Positions 43,285 to 51,868 of a stretch of 55,090 nucleotides of DNA are shown one piece after another. Within the stretch, counting starts at the first letter, position 1; each line of letters opens with the position of its first letter. The notes beneath the pieces were generated by a model that had not been told where the DNA came from, searched no databases, and was given only the letters and a program-made list of their open reading frames with translations. Source of the DNA: Ideonella sp. B508-1. Its GTDB lineage: Bacteria; Pseudomonadota; Gammaproteobacteria; Burkholderiales; Burkholderiaceae_C. The stretch spans positions 1 to 55,090 of the forward strand of contig NZ_BADL01000126.1 in assembly GCF_000333615.1 (NCBI RefSeq). The letters are read 5' to 3'. Position numbers and translations under genes: made by a program.

Positions 43285-44712
43285 ATGCCCAGCGCCGCGA
43301 CGAACAGCGAGACCAAGACTCCCATCCTGGTGGTCGACGACGACCCGGACCTGCTGCGCCTGCTGTCGCTGCGCCTGGGCGCGGCCGGCCATGCCGTGAC
43401 GGCGGTCGCCACGGCCGAGGAGGCCCTGGCCCGGCTGGAGCTGGCGCGTCCGCGCCTGGTGCTCAGCGACGTGCGCCTGCCCGGCATGGATGGGCTCAGG
43501 CTCTATGACGCCATCCAGGCCCGCTACCCCGGCCTGCCGGTCATCCTGCTGACCGCGCACGGCACCATTCCCGACGCGGTGGACGCCACCATGCGCGGCG
43601 TCTTCAGCTACCTCACCAAGCCCTTCGACGGCCAGGAGCTGATGGCCGCGGTGGACCGCGCCCTGGCCGTCTCAGCCGCGGCCACGCCCCGCACCAACGA
43701 GGCGGGCGAGGCCTGGCGGGCCGAGATCGTCAGCCGCTCGGCGGTGATGGACGAGGTGCTGGCCGAGGCCCGGCTGGTGGCCGCGGGCGATGCCTCGGTG
43801 CTGATCCGCGGCGAAAGCGGCAGCGGCAAGGAGCTGCTGGCCAACGCCATCCACCGCGCCAGCCCGCGCGCCAAGGGGCCCTTCGTGGCGGTCAACTGCA
43901 GCGCCATCCCCGAGGCCCTGCTGGAATCCGAGCTCTTCGGCCACGTCAAGGGGGCCTTCACCGGCGCGGTGGCCAACCACCGCGGCCTGTTCCAGAGCGC
44001 CGACGGCGGCACCCTGTTCCTGGACGAGATCGGCGACATGCCGCCCACGCTGCAGGTCAAGCTGCTGCGGGTGCTGCAGGAACGCCAGGTGCGGCCCGTG
44101 GGCGCCCAGCAGTCGGTGCCGGTGGATGTGCGCATTCTTTCGGCCACCCACCGCGACCTGGACGCGGCCATGGCCGCCGGCGAGTTCCGCGAGGACCTCT
44201 ACTACCGGCTCAACGTCGTCACGCTGACCCTGCCCACCCTGGCCGAGCGGCGCGAGGACATCCCGCTGCTGGCCCAGCACTTTCTGCAGCGCCTGGCGGC
44301 CAAGTACCAGAAGCGCCTGAACGGCTTTGCCCCCGACGCGCTGAGCGCCCTGAGCACCGCCGCCTGGCCGGGCAATGTGCGCCAGCTGCACAACGTGGTG
44401 GAGCAGCTCTGCGCGCTGGCCACCGCGCCGCTGATCCCGCTGAGCCTGGTGCAGCGGGCGTTGCGGGTGCCCACGGTGGAGGTGCTGCCCTTTGCCGAGG
44501 CCAAGCGCCGCTTCGAGCACGACTACCTGGTGGGCCTGCTCAAGCTGACCGACGGCCAGGTGGCCGACGCCGCCCGGCTGGCCGAGCGCAACCGCACCGA
44601 GTTCTACCGTCTGCTGCAAAAGCATGGCCTGACGCCCGGCCTGTTCCGCGGCGAGTCGCCGGATGGCGACGAGGGCGGGGCCCCTGTCGCCGACGAGCGA
44701 CAGGACAAATAG
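43285..44712 (+). CDS. glrR: Sigma-54-dependent response regulator GlrR/QseF type
   Basis: A 475-residue enhancer-binding protein. The receiver domain (LVVDDDPDLLRLL) has phospho-acceptor D62 in LVLSDVRLPGMDG. The AAA+ domain has Walker A GESGSGKE (176-183), the sigma-54 contact loop GAFTGA (223-228) and Walker B GGTLFLDEIGDMP (241-253). The C-terminal helix-turn-helix is FEHDYLVGLLKLTDGQVADA then ARLAERNRTEFYRLLQKHGL. It activates RNA polymerase-sigma-54 when phosphorylated by the kinase encoded upstream. Two candidate binding boxes lie at and just after its 3' end, ahead of opgG. Confidence 0.95.
   Translation: MPSAATNSETKTPILVVDDDPDLLRLLSLRLGAAGHAVTAVATAEEALARLELARPRLVLSDVRLPGMDGLRLYDAIQARYPGLPVILLTAHGTIPDAVDATMRGVFSYLTKPFDGQELMAAVDRALAVSAAATPRTNEAGEAWRAEIVSRSAVMDEVLAEARLVAAGDASVLIRGESGSGKELLANAIHRASPRAKGPFVAVNCSAIPEALLESELFGHVKGAFTGAVANHRGLFQSADGGTLFLDEIGDMPPTLQVKLLRVLQERQVRPVGAQQSVPVDVRILSATHRDLDAAMAAGEFREDLYYRLNVVTLTLPTLAERREDIPLLAQHFLQRLAAKYQKRLNGFAPDALSALSTAAWPGNVRQLHNVVEQLCALATAPLIPLSLVQRALRVPTVEVLPFAEAKRRFEHDYLVGLLKLTDGQVADAARLAERNRTEFYRLLQKHGLTPGLFRGESPDGDEGGAPVADERQDK
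44685..44702. promoter_or_regulatory. GlrR-type enhancer box 1
   Basis: TGTC-N10-GACA, exactly the spacing and arms known for E. coli GlrR sites upstream of glmY. The arms extend to CTGTCGC/GCGACAG (44684-44703). It lies inside the last codons of glrR, about 170 bases upstream of the sigma-54 promoter, the normal enhancer distance. Confidence 0.6.
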
Positions 44713-44762
44713 CCTTGTGCATCAAGCACTTGGCTGAATTGTTGCGCTGCAGCGAAAAAGCC

Positions 44763-44780
44763 TGTCGCTGATCGGCGACG
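44763..44780. promoter_or_regulatory. GlrR-type enhancer box 2
   Basis: TGTC-N10-GACG, with extended arms TGTCGC/GCGACG: the same box as at 44685 with one mismatch, 78 bases downstream and about 90 bases before the sigma-54 promoter. Confidence 0.55.
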
Positions 44781-44823
44781 CTTTTGCCCCCGAGCACCGG
44801 GGGTGGGCCGGGGGCTTGTTTGC

Positions 44824-44846
44824 AAGTCGTTGACTTGAAACGACTT
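44824..44846. promoter_or_regulatory. Inverted repeat just upstream of the sigma-54 promoter
   Basis: AAGTCGTT (44824-44831) and AACGACTT (44839-44846), perfect 8-base arms around GACTTGA, ending eight bases before the -24 element. It could bind a repressor or a further regulator. In RNA it would not be transcribed from the sigma-54 start. Confidence 0.45.
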
Positions 44847-44852
44847 TTCCGT

Positions 44853-44868
44853 CTGGCACGGGCTTTGC
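44853..44868 (+). promoter_or_regulatory. Sigma-54 (-24/-12) promoter of opgG
   Basis: CTGGCACG-GGCT-TTGC matches the consensus YTGGCACG-N4-TTGC fully. Transcription would start near 44880, directly at the opgG ATG (44881). That implies a leaderless message, or a translation start further in (ATG 44932). Confidence 0.7.
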
Positions 44869-44880
44869 CCTGTCAGCGGC

Positions 44881-46548
44881 ATGACTGCACCTGTCCGCCG
44901 CTTCTTCACAGCCCGCCGCCCGGCTTGCCGGATGCTGGCGCTGGCCGTGCTGCTGGCTGCCCAAGCCGGTGCCCGGGCTGCCGCGCCTGAGCTGCCGCAA
45001 GCCCCGCTGCAGGTGGCGGCTGCCTCCTCGGCCAGCGCCGCCGCCTCCGCCACGGCACCCGCCGCGTCCAGCGCGGCCAGCATCGTCGCGCCCTTCTTCG
45101 ACCGCCTGGGCGAGCGGGCCCGCAGCCTGGCCGGCCAGCCCTACGCCCCGGTGCCCAGCCGCACCCCGCAGGCCCTGAAGGACCTGAGCTACGACCAGGC
45201 CCGCGACATCCGTTTCCGGCCCGACCACGCCGTCTGGCGCAGCCTGGGCCTGCCCTTCGAACTGATGTTCTTCCACCTGGGCAAGTACCAGACCGAGCCG
45301 GTGCGCATGCACGAGCTGTCGCCAGATGGCGAACGCGCGCTGCCCTATCGGCCGGAAGACTTCGACTACGGCGCCAACACCGCCCTGCAGCCCGCCACCT
45401 GGGGCGACATCGGCCACGCCGGCTTTCGCGTGCACTACCCGCTCAATGGCAGCGCCTACAAGGACGAGCTGATCGTCTTCCAGGGCGCCAGCTACTTCCG
45501 CGCCCTGGGCGCCGGCCAGCATTACGGCCTGTCGGCCCGCGGCTTGGCGGTCGATTCGGCCGGCGGCAGCGGCCCCGAGGAATTCCCCCGCTTCACCGAC
45601 TTCTGGGTCGTGCGGCCCGAGGCCGGCGCCAAGGTGCTGACCGTCTTCGCGCTGCTGGATTCCCCGCGCGTGGCCGGCGCCTACCGCTTCGACATCCAGC
45701 CCGGCCAGAGCACCGCGGTCAACGTCCAGGCGCGCGTCTTCCTGCGCCAGACCACCCAGCCCATCCGCACTCTGGGCATCGCGCCGCTGACCAGCATGTT
45801 CCAGTTCGGCGAGAACCAGCCCAACAAGGACGACTTCCGCCCCGAGGTGCACGACAGCGACGGCCTGATGGTGGCCAGCGGCACCGGCGAATGGCTGTGG
45901 CGCCCGCTGCAGAACCCGCGCTGGCCGCTGGTCACGTCCTTCGCCATGCCCTCGCTGCGCGGCTTCGGCCTGATGCAGCGCGACCGCAGCTTCGCCAGCT
46001 ACGAGGACCCCGAGGCCCGTTATGAAAAGCGACCCTCGGCCTGGGTGACGCCGGTGGGCGACTGGGGCGCCGGCCGGGTGGAGCTGATGCAGCTGCCCAC
46101 GCCGGACGAGACCAACGACAACATCGTCGCCTACTGGGTGCCGGCCCAACTGCCCGCCGCGGGCCAGCCGCTGAACCTGGCCTGGCGCATCGACTGGCAG
46201 GGCGACGCCCAGCAGCGCCCGCCCGCCCTGTGGGTCAGCCAGACCCGCGCCGGCCGCGGCTTCGCCCCGCTGGCCGCGGGCGAGCGCCAGTTCGTCATCG
46301 ATTTCAACGGCACGGTGGGCGGCAAGCCCCTGCCTGACAACGCCGCCGTGCAGGCGGTGGTCAGCAGCAACGACGCCGGCCGCATCACCGAACAGAACGT
46401 CTACCGCGTGGACGCCACCGGCGCCTGGCGACTGACCCTGCGCGTGCAGACCCTGGACCCGGCCCGGCCGGTCGAGCTGCGCGCCTACCTGCGCTCCGGT
46501 GCCGACACCGTGAGCGAAACCTGGACCCAGATCCTTCCTCCGCAATGA
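44881..46548 (+). CDS. opgG: Periplasmic glucan biosynthesis protein G
   Basis: A 555-residue exported OpgG/MdoG, which acts in the periplasm on the backbone or branching of osmoregulated periplasmic glucans. The signal peptide has an Arg-rich start (MTAPVRRFFTARRPACR) and core MLALAVLLAAQAGARA. The family block is LKDLSYDQARDIRFRPDHAV followed by WRSLGLPFELMFFHLG. Later blocks include YGLSARGLAVDSAGGSGPEE then FPRFTDFWV, GLMQRDRSFASYEDPEARYE, and SAWVTPVGDWGAGRVELMQL. It is longer than the E. coli protein (511). The 44881 start keeps the charged signal-peptide region but lies at the predicted sigma-54 RNA start. It overlaps opgH by ATGA. Confidence 0.96.
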   Translation: MTAPVRRFFTARRPACRMLALAVLLAAQAGARAAAPELPQAPLQVAAASSASAAASATAPAASSAASIVAPFFDRLGERARSLAGQPYAPVPSRTPQALKDLSYDQARDIRFRPDHAVWRSLGLPFELMFFHLGKYQTEPVRMHELSPDGERALPYRPEDFDYGANTALQPATWGDIGHAGFRVHYPLNGSAYKDELIVFQGASYFRALGAGQHYGLSARGLAVDSAGGSGPEEFPRFTDFWVVRPEAGAKVLTVFALLDSPRVAGAYRFDIQPGQSTAVNVQARVFLRQTTQPIRTLGIAPLTSMFQFGENQPNKDDFRPEVHDSDGLMVASGTGEWLWRPLQNPRWPLVTSFAMPSLRGFGLMQRDRSFASYEDPEARYEKRPSAWVTPVGDWGAGRVELMQLPTPDETNDNIVAYWVPAQLPAAGQPLNLAWRIDWQGDAQQRPPALWVSQTRAGRGFAPLAAGERQFVIDFNGTVGGKPLPDNAAVQAVVSSNDAGRITEQNVYRVDATGAWRLTLRVQTLDPARPVELRAYLRSGADTVSETWTQILPPQ

Positions 46549-48725
46549 CCATGACCCACACCCGCACTCCGAGCACCACCCCGTCGGGCGCCACCGCGGC
46601 GCCGGGCATGCCCCCCATCCACCGCGGCAGCATGAAGCCCCAGCCCTGGCTGGGCGTGACGCGCCGCCTGCGCGGCGAAACCGCCCCGGCCGACGCGCCC
46701 TGGCGCGAGAGCGCCGCGCGCAGCGCCGCCGCTCCCGCGGCCTGGGAAGCCGCCGCCAAGACCCGCCGCCGCTGGCTGCTGTTCTGGGTGCTGTCGGCCA
46801 CTCTGCTGTCGGCCGGCCTGCTCTGGAGCATCCAGCCCAGTGCCGGCACCAACCTGGTCGAGCTGGCCCAGGTCGCCCTGTTCACCCTGCTGTTCGCCTG
46901 GGTGGCCGCCGGTGCCATCACCGCGGTGATGGGCTTCTGGGTCACCCTCAAGGGCGACCGCCACACCCTGTCGGCGAAGGACGCCGAGGGCGTGACCCTG
47001 CCGGCCGATGCCCGCACCGCGGTCATCATGCCCATCTGCAACGAGGACGTGACCACCGTCTTCGCCGGCCTGCGCGCCACCTGCGAATCCTTGACCGCCT
47101 CGGGCGCCCAGCGCCTGTTCGACGTCTTCGTGCTGTCGGACACCAACCGCCCCGAGGTGCGGGCCGCCGAGCTGCGCGCCTGGCAGACGATGCGCGAGCA
47201 ACTGGCCGCCGGGGGCAGCGAGATCCGCGTGTACTACCGCTGGCGCCAGCTGCGCACCCGCCGCAAGGCCGGCAACGTGGCCGACTTCTGCCGCCGCTGG
47301 GGCCGTGACTACCGCTACATGGTGGTGATGGACGCCGACAGCGTGATGAGCGGTGACACCCTGGTGACGCTGGCCCGCCTGATGGAGAAGAACCCGCGCG
47401 CCGGCATCCTGCAGACCGCCCCGCGCGCCTGCGGCCACGCCACCCTGCACGCCCGCGCCCAGCAGTTCGCCAGCCGCGTGACCGGCCGCCTGTTCACCCT
47501 GGGCATGCAGTTCTGGCAGCTGGGCGAGGCCCACTACTGGGGCCACAACGCCATCATCCGCGTCGAACCCTTCATGAAGCACTGCGGCCTGGGCACCCTG
47601 CCGGGCACCGGTGCGCTGGCCGGCGAGATCCTCTCCCACGACTTCGTCGAGGCCGCGCTGATGCGCCGCGCCGGCTACGAGGTGTGGCTGGTGGGCGACC
47701 TGGAAGGCAGCTACGAGCAGCAACCGCCGCACCTGCTGGCCGAGCTGCAGCGCGACCGCCGCTGGTGCCAGGGCAATCTGCAGAACGCCCGCCTGATCGC
47801 CGAGCCGGGCCTCAAGGGCGTGCACCGCGCCATGCTGGCCACCGGCGCCATGTCCTATGTGTCGGCCCCACTGTGGCTAGCCTATGTGGTGCTGGGCGCC
47901 GGCATCTGGATGAACAGCAACGACGACACCGTGCCCAACCTGCTGACCCACCGCAGCGTGATCACGCTGTGGATCACTACCGGCCTGATGCTGGCCCTGC
48001 CGCGCGTGCTGGGCGTGTGGGCCGTGCTGCGCCGGGGTGAGCAGGCCGCCTTCGGTGGCACCGCCCAGCTGATCGCCAGCTCGGTGCTGGAAGCGCTGAT
48101 GTCGGCCATCCAGGCCCCCATCCGCATGGCCGCGCACAGCGTCTTCGTCATCGGCGGCCTGACCGGCTGGACCCTGGAATGGAAGTCGCCCCCGCGGGAA
48201 GCCAGCGACGTCAGCTGGACCGAGGCCCTGCGCCGCTTCGGCCCGCTGACCGCCGTGGTGGCCGTGGCCCTGGTGGCGGTGTCCAGCGTGTCGCCGGCCA
48301 CCACGCTGTGGCTGCTGCCCATGGGCCTGCCGCTGCTGTTCTCGGTGCCGTTCACGGTGCTGAGCAGCCAGGGCGCGCTGGGCCAGCGCCTGCGCGACGC
48401 CGGCTGGCTGACCATCCCCGAGGAAGCGCGTTCGCCCGCCGTGCTGCGCCAGGCCTGGCACTACGCCCAGCTCTACGCCAACCTGCCGGCCCTGGCCACC
48501 GCGCTGCTGTCGGATCTGCCGCGCCTGGCGGCCCTGGCCATGAAGGCCGTGGGCCCGCGCCACACCGGCCAGGGCCTGCGCGGCGAAGCCCGCCGCCAGC
48601 GCATGCTGCAGCTCAGCCGCAACGCCCAGGACGCCGCCGCCGCCGAGCAGCTGCACTTCCTGAACGAGCCGCACAGCCTGCGCCTGCTGCACGCCGCCAC
48701 CGCCGGCCAGGCCATGCCGCGCTGA
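46545..48725 (+). CDS. opgH: Glucan biosynthesis glucosyltransferase H
   Basis: A 726-residue inner-membrane glucosyltransferase that polymerises glucose from UDP-glucose into osmoregulated periplasmic glucans. The GT2 catalytic region has TAVIMPICNEDVTTVFAGL, the metal-binding MDADSVMSGD (~residues 262-271) and the product-binding QRDRRWCQGN (~402-411). Membrane helices flank it. It is shorter than E. coli OpgH (847), mostly at the termini. The start overlaps the opgG stop (ATGA), so the two are translationally coupled. A strong terminator follows. Confidence 0.97.
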   Translation: MTMTHTRTPSTTPSGATAAPGMPPIHRGSMKPQPWLGVTRRLRGETAPADAPWRESAARSAAAPAAWEAAAKTRRRWLLFWVLSATLLSAGLLWSIQPSAGTNLVELAQVALFTLLFAWVAAGAITAVMGFWVTLKGDRHTLSAKDAEGVTLPADARTAVIMPICNEDVTTVFAGLRATCESLTASGAQRLFDVFVLSDTNRPEVRAAELRAWQTMREQLAAGGSEIRVYYRWRQLRTRRKAGNVADFCRRWGRDYRYMVVMDADSVMSGDTLVTLARLMEKNPRAGILQTAPRACGHATLHARAQQFASRVTGRLFTLGMQFWQLGEAHYWGHNAIIRVEPFMKHCGLGTLPGTGALAGEILSHDFVEAALMRRAGYEVWLVGDLEGSYEQQPPHLLAELQRDRRWCQGNLQNARLIAEPGLKGVHRAMLATGAMSYVSAPLWLAYVVLGAGIWMNSNDDTVPNLLTHRSVITLWITTGLMLALPRVLGVWAVLRRGEQAAFGGTAQLIASSVLEALMSAIQAPIRMAAHSVFVIGGLTGWTLEWKSPPREASDVSWTEALRRFGPLTAVVAVALVAVSSVSPATTLWLLPMGLPLLFSVPFTVLSSQGALGQRLRDAGWLTIPEEARSPAVLRQAWHYAQLYANLPALATALLSDLPRLAALAMKAVGPRHTGQGLRGEARRQRMLQLSRNAQDAAAAEQLHFLNEPHSLRLLHAATAGQAMPR

Positions 48726-48744
48726 GCCGCGTCAGCATCCCTCC

Positions 48745-48768
48745 AAGGGCCCTTCGGGGCCTTTTTTT
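48745..48768 (+). terminator. Intrinsic terminator after opgH
   Basis: AAGGGCCC, a TTCG tetraloop and GGGCCTTT running into seven T. It sits 20 bases after the opgH stop. It closes the glr/opg block and separates it from the type VI genes. Confidence 0.9.
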
Positions 48769-48942
48769 GTTGCAGTTGGTGACAGACATGACAGTCCGTA
48801 TGAAAACTCCCCCGGATGGGTGACGAAGTGCCCGAGCCCCCTTCCTAGAATCCGTGCGACCCGGGGCGTGCGGTGTGACGAGTGTGGAGTTGGCGTGCGC
48901 TGAGAGGTTCACACAACAGCCGGCCAGGGAGGGCGGCACACC

Positions 48943-51852
48943 ATGATCAGCAGTCTGACCAGCGCCCTGGCGAGCACCTTGGGGCTCTTTGACGATGAGC
49001 AGCGCCTGTACCGGCTCGATTCGCCCTGCGCCGAGCTGGCCGGCCTGCATGTGCAGGCCTGGGCCCTGCGCGAAGCGCTCAGCCGCCCCTGGGAGCTGCA
49101 GCTGCTGGCCGTCAGCGAGACCCAGGGCCTGGCGCTGCAGGCCCTGCTGGGCCAGCCCCTGACCCTGGTCACCCGCCTGGCCGACGGCAGCGAGCAGCGC
49201 CGCACAGGCCAGGTGCTGCAGGCCGCGGCCGAGGACAGCGACGGCGGCCTGGCACGTTACCAGTTCACCGTCCAGCCCTGGCTGGGCTTTCTGGATCAGA
49301 CCCTGCGCAGCCAGGTCTGGCAGGACACCCTGCTGACCGACCTCATCGACAGCGTGCTGGAGCGCTACGCTGGCTGGGCCAGCTGGCGCTGGGCGCCCTG
49401 CGTGAGCGCGCACCTGCAGGCCTCGGCCCAGGCTGGCGTGCGGCCCTACACCGTGCAGTACCGCGAGACCGATCTGGCCTTTCTGCAACGCCTCCTGGCC
49501 CGCGAAGGCCTGGCCTATCGCTTTGAAGAGGCCGAAGACGGCCAACCCGGCCCCACCGTCGTCTTCTTCGCCGACAGCACATCCAGCCAGAGCTGCCCGC
49601 AGGACGCGGGCTCGGCCGCCTGGGGCGGCGTGCGCTTTCACCGCGACGGCGTGCAGGAAGGCCAGGACACGATCCAGGCCTTCGGCGGCCAACGCCAGCA
49701 GGCCGTGGCCGTGCTCAGCGCCACCCGTTACGACCCCGAGCAGGCCCGCCTGGTGGCCGCCGAGGTGGCCACCGCCGGCAGCGTGGGCGGCCAGAACGCC
49801 CCCTGGCTCGAAACCTACGAGAGCCTGGGCGAGAGCGGCCACGGGGCCCTGCTGGCCGACAGCGGCCAGCTCCAGCGCAGCCTCACCCTGGCCCAGCAGG
49901 CCGTCGAAGCCCGCCACAAGGCCTGGCTGGGCCGCTCGGTGGTGCGCAGCTTCAGCGCGGGCCAGCGCTTTGCGCTGACCGACTCCCCGCTGGACGCCCT
50001 GGACGAGCTGCGCCCCGAGGAAGACAAGCAGTTCCTGCTGACCGACGTGACCCACGCCGGCCTGAACAATCTGCCCAAGGACCTGGCCGAGACCCTGGCG
50101 CGCCAGTTCCAGCCCTGGGGCGGGCGCCGCCGCCACGACCCGCTGGCCGAGTTCTGGCCCGAGTGGCTGGAGCCCGCGCTGATCCGCCAGGCCCAGGCCC
50201 GCGGCTACGCCAACGCCTTTGCCGCCATCCGCGCCCACATCCCCTGGCGGCCGCTGTGGGTGGACGAGCACGGCCAGTGCCTGTACCCGCGCGCCGTGGC
50301 GCCGGGCCCGCTGCTGGCCACCGTGGTGGGCCCCGACGGCAGCACCACCCCGGCGGGCGACCAGGAGGTGCACACGGACCGCCTCGGCCGGGTGCGCATC
50401 CGCTACGAGTTCCAGGGCCAGGAAGACAACGCACCCGGCACGGCGCTGGCCAGCCCCTGGGTGCGCGTGCTGCAGGCGCTGGCCGGCGAAGGCCAGGGCC
50501 TGCAGTGGACCCCGCGCATCGGCCACGAGGTGCTGGTGGGCCATGTGGACGATGACCTGGAGCAGCCCATCATCCTGTGCGGCCTGTACCACGGCCGCGG
50601 CGAGGGCGGCGTGCCCGCCACGCCGGGGGGCCAAGGGGCCGAGGCCGACACCAGCAGCTTTGCCAACAGCAGCGACGCCAGCCCCTCGGCCCAGGGCAAT
50701 CTGACCGGCGGCCACAGCCCCGCCTGGCACGGCGGCGCCCCGGGCGAGCTCAGCCAGGGCGGCCAGCGCAACGCCGCAGCCCTGTCCGGCTACAAGAGCA
50801 AGGAATTCGGCGGCAGCGGCTACAACCAGCTCGTGTTCGACGACAGCGACGGCCAGCTGCGGGTGCAACTGGCCAGCACCCAGCACGCCAGCCAGCTCAA
50901 CCTGGGCCACCTCATCCACCAGGCCGACAACCACCGCGGCAGCTTTAGGGGCACCGGCTGGGAGCTGCGCACCGACGCCTACGGCGCCGTGCGCGCCCGC
51001 CAGGGTCTGCTCATCAGCACCTTCGGCACCCAGGCCGCCGAGCCCGCGGGCGACAACGCCGCGGGCATCGCCCTGGCCCGGCAACTGGGCACCCTGAGCC
51101 AGACCTTCAGCCAGGCTGCCACCACCCACCAGACCGTGGCCTTCTCCGGCCAACTGGGCAGCGCCCAGGCCGGCCAGAGCCGGGTCGACCCGAAGGCCGC
51201 GCCCATCCCCGCCTGGCTCACCCAGGTCAGCGGCATGGTCAGCGCCCAGGATGTGGACCAGGCCCAGGCCGACGCGGCCGGCAAGAACACCCAGGCCAGC
51301 GCAGACAAGCTGCCCCACAGCACCGACGCCATCGCCGCCGTCAGCGCCCGTGGCGGCCTGCTGCAAACCGCCGCTAGCGACATCGTCTACGCCGCCGGCG
51401 AGAACATCCACCAGGCCAGCGCGCAGGACATCGACCAGGCCGTGGCTGGCGCCTGGCGCCTGCACACCGGCCAGGCCATCGGCATCCTGGGCGGGGCCAT
51501 CCAGCCCGGCGGCCAGGCCGCGGGCACCGGCGTGACCCTGATCGCCGGGCAGGACCCGCTGACCATCCAGGCCCAGGCCGGCAGCGCCCAGCTGGCCGCG
51601 CAAAAGCAGCTGGCCATCCAGAGCCAGAGCGCCAGCGTCAACTGGGCCGCGGCCAAGAAGATCACCCTGGCCACCGCTGGTGGGGCCTCCATCACCCTGG
51701 AGGGCGGCAACATCACCTTCGAATGTCCGGGGACCATCACGGTCAAGGCGGGGAGCAAGAGCTTCGAGGGCGGGGCGTCCGTGAGCCCCGTGATGCCTCG
51801 GCTACCTCGAGGCTCCCTGGTGCTGACGGGGGTGGTCCCTTTCTCTCTTTGA
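48943..51852 (+). CDS. vgrG: Type VI secretion spike protein VgrG
   Basis: A 969-residue VgrG (TssI), the trimeric tip of the type VI needle that carries effectors. The gp27-like base includes YTVQYRETDLAFLQRLLARE then GLAYRFEE. The gp5-like OB fold is around DRLGRVRIRYEFQGQEDN, followed by SPWVRVLQALAGEGQGLQWT. The DUF2345 needle region follows (ITLATAGGASITLEGGNITFECPG, split over the last ~60 residues). GGAGGG lies upstream of the ATG. The C-terminal end after DUF2345 is short, so it has no fused effector domain; the next gene, 16 bases on, is the likely cargo. No other T6SS structural gene lies in the window, making this an orphan vgrG island. A partial copy recurs at 54622-55090. Confidence 0.95.
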   Translation: MISSLTSALASTLGLFDDEQRLYRLDSPCAELAGLHVQAWALREALSRPWELQLLAVSETQGLALQALLGQPLTLVTRLADGSEQRRTGQVLQAAAEDSDGGLARYQFTVQPWLGFLDQTLRSQVWQDTLLTDLIDSVLERYAGWASWRWAPCVSAHLQASAQAGVRPYTVQYRETDLAFLQRLLAREGLAYRFEEAEDGQPGPTVVFFADSTSSQSCPQDAGSAAWGGVRFHRDGVQEGQDTIQAFGGQRQQAVAVLSATRYDPEQARLVAAEVATAGSVGGQNAPWLETYESLGESGHGALLADSGQLQRSLTLAQQAVEARHKAWLGRSVVRSFSAGQRFALTDSPLDALDELRPEEDKQFLLTDVTHAGLNNLPKDLAETLARQFQPWGGRRRHDPLAEFWPEWLEPALIRQAQARGYANAFAAIRAHIPWRPLWVDEHGQCLYPRAVAPGPLLATVVGPDGSTTPAGDQEVHTDRLGRVRIRYEFQGQEDNAPGTALASPWVRVLQALAGEGQGLQWTPRIGHEVLVGHVDDDLEQPIILCGLYHGRGEGGVPATPGGQGAEADTSSFANSSDASPSAQGNLTGGHSPAWHGGAPGELSQGGQRNAAALSGYKSKEFGGSGYNQLVFDDSDGQLRVQLASTQHASQLNLGHLIHQADNHRGSFRGTGWELRTDAYGAVRARQGLLISTFGTQAAEPAGDNAAGIALARQLGTLSQTFSQAATTHQTVAFSGQLGSAQAGQSRVDPKAAPIPAWLTQVSGMVSAQDVDQAQADAAGKNTQASADKLPHSTDAIAAVSARGGLLQTAASDIVYAAGENIHQASAQDIDQAVAGAWRLHTGQAIGILGGAIQPGGQAAGTGVTLIAGQDPLTIQAQAGSAQLAAQKQLAIQSQSASVNWAAAKKITLATAGGASITLEGGNITFECPGTITVKAGSKSFEGGASVSPVMPRLPRGSLVLTGVVPFSL

Positions 51853-51868
51853 GTTTCCGATCTCCCTT

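Noticed and set aside
48613-51603. 996-codon open frame opposite vgrG
   Set aside because: The translation is low-complexity Gly/Ala/Val and spans the opgH end, terminator and vgrG. The forward VgrG has all family motifs.
51700-51852. Effector domain fused to the VgrG C-terminus
   Set aside because: After the DUF2345 region only ~30 residues remain, with no domain-like pattern.
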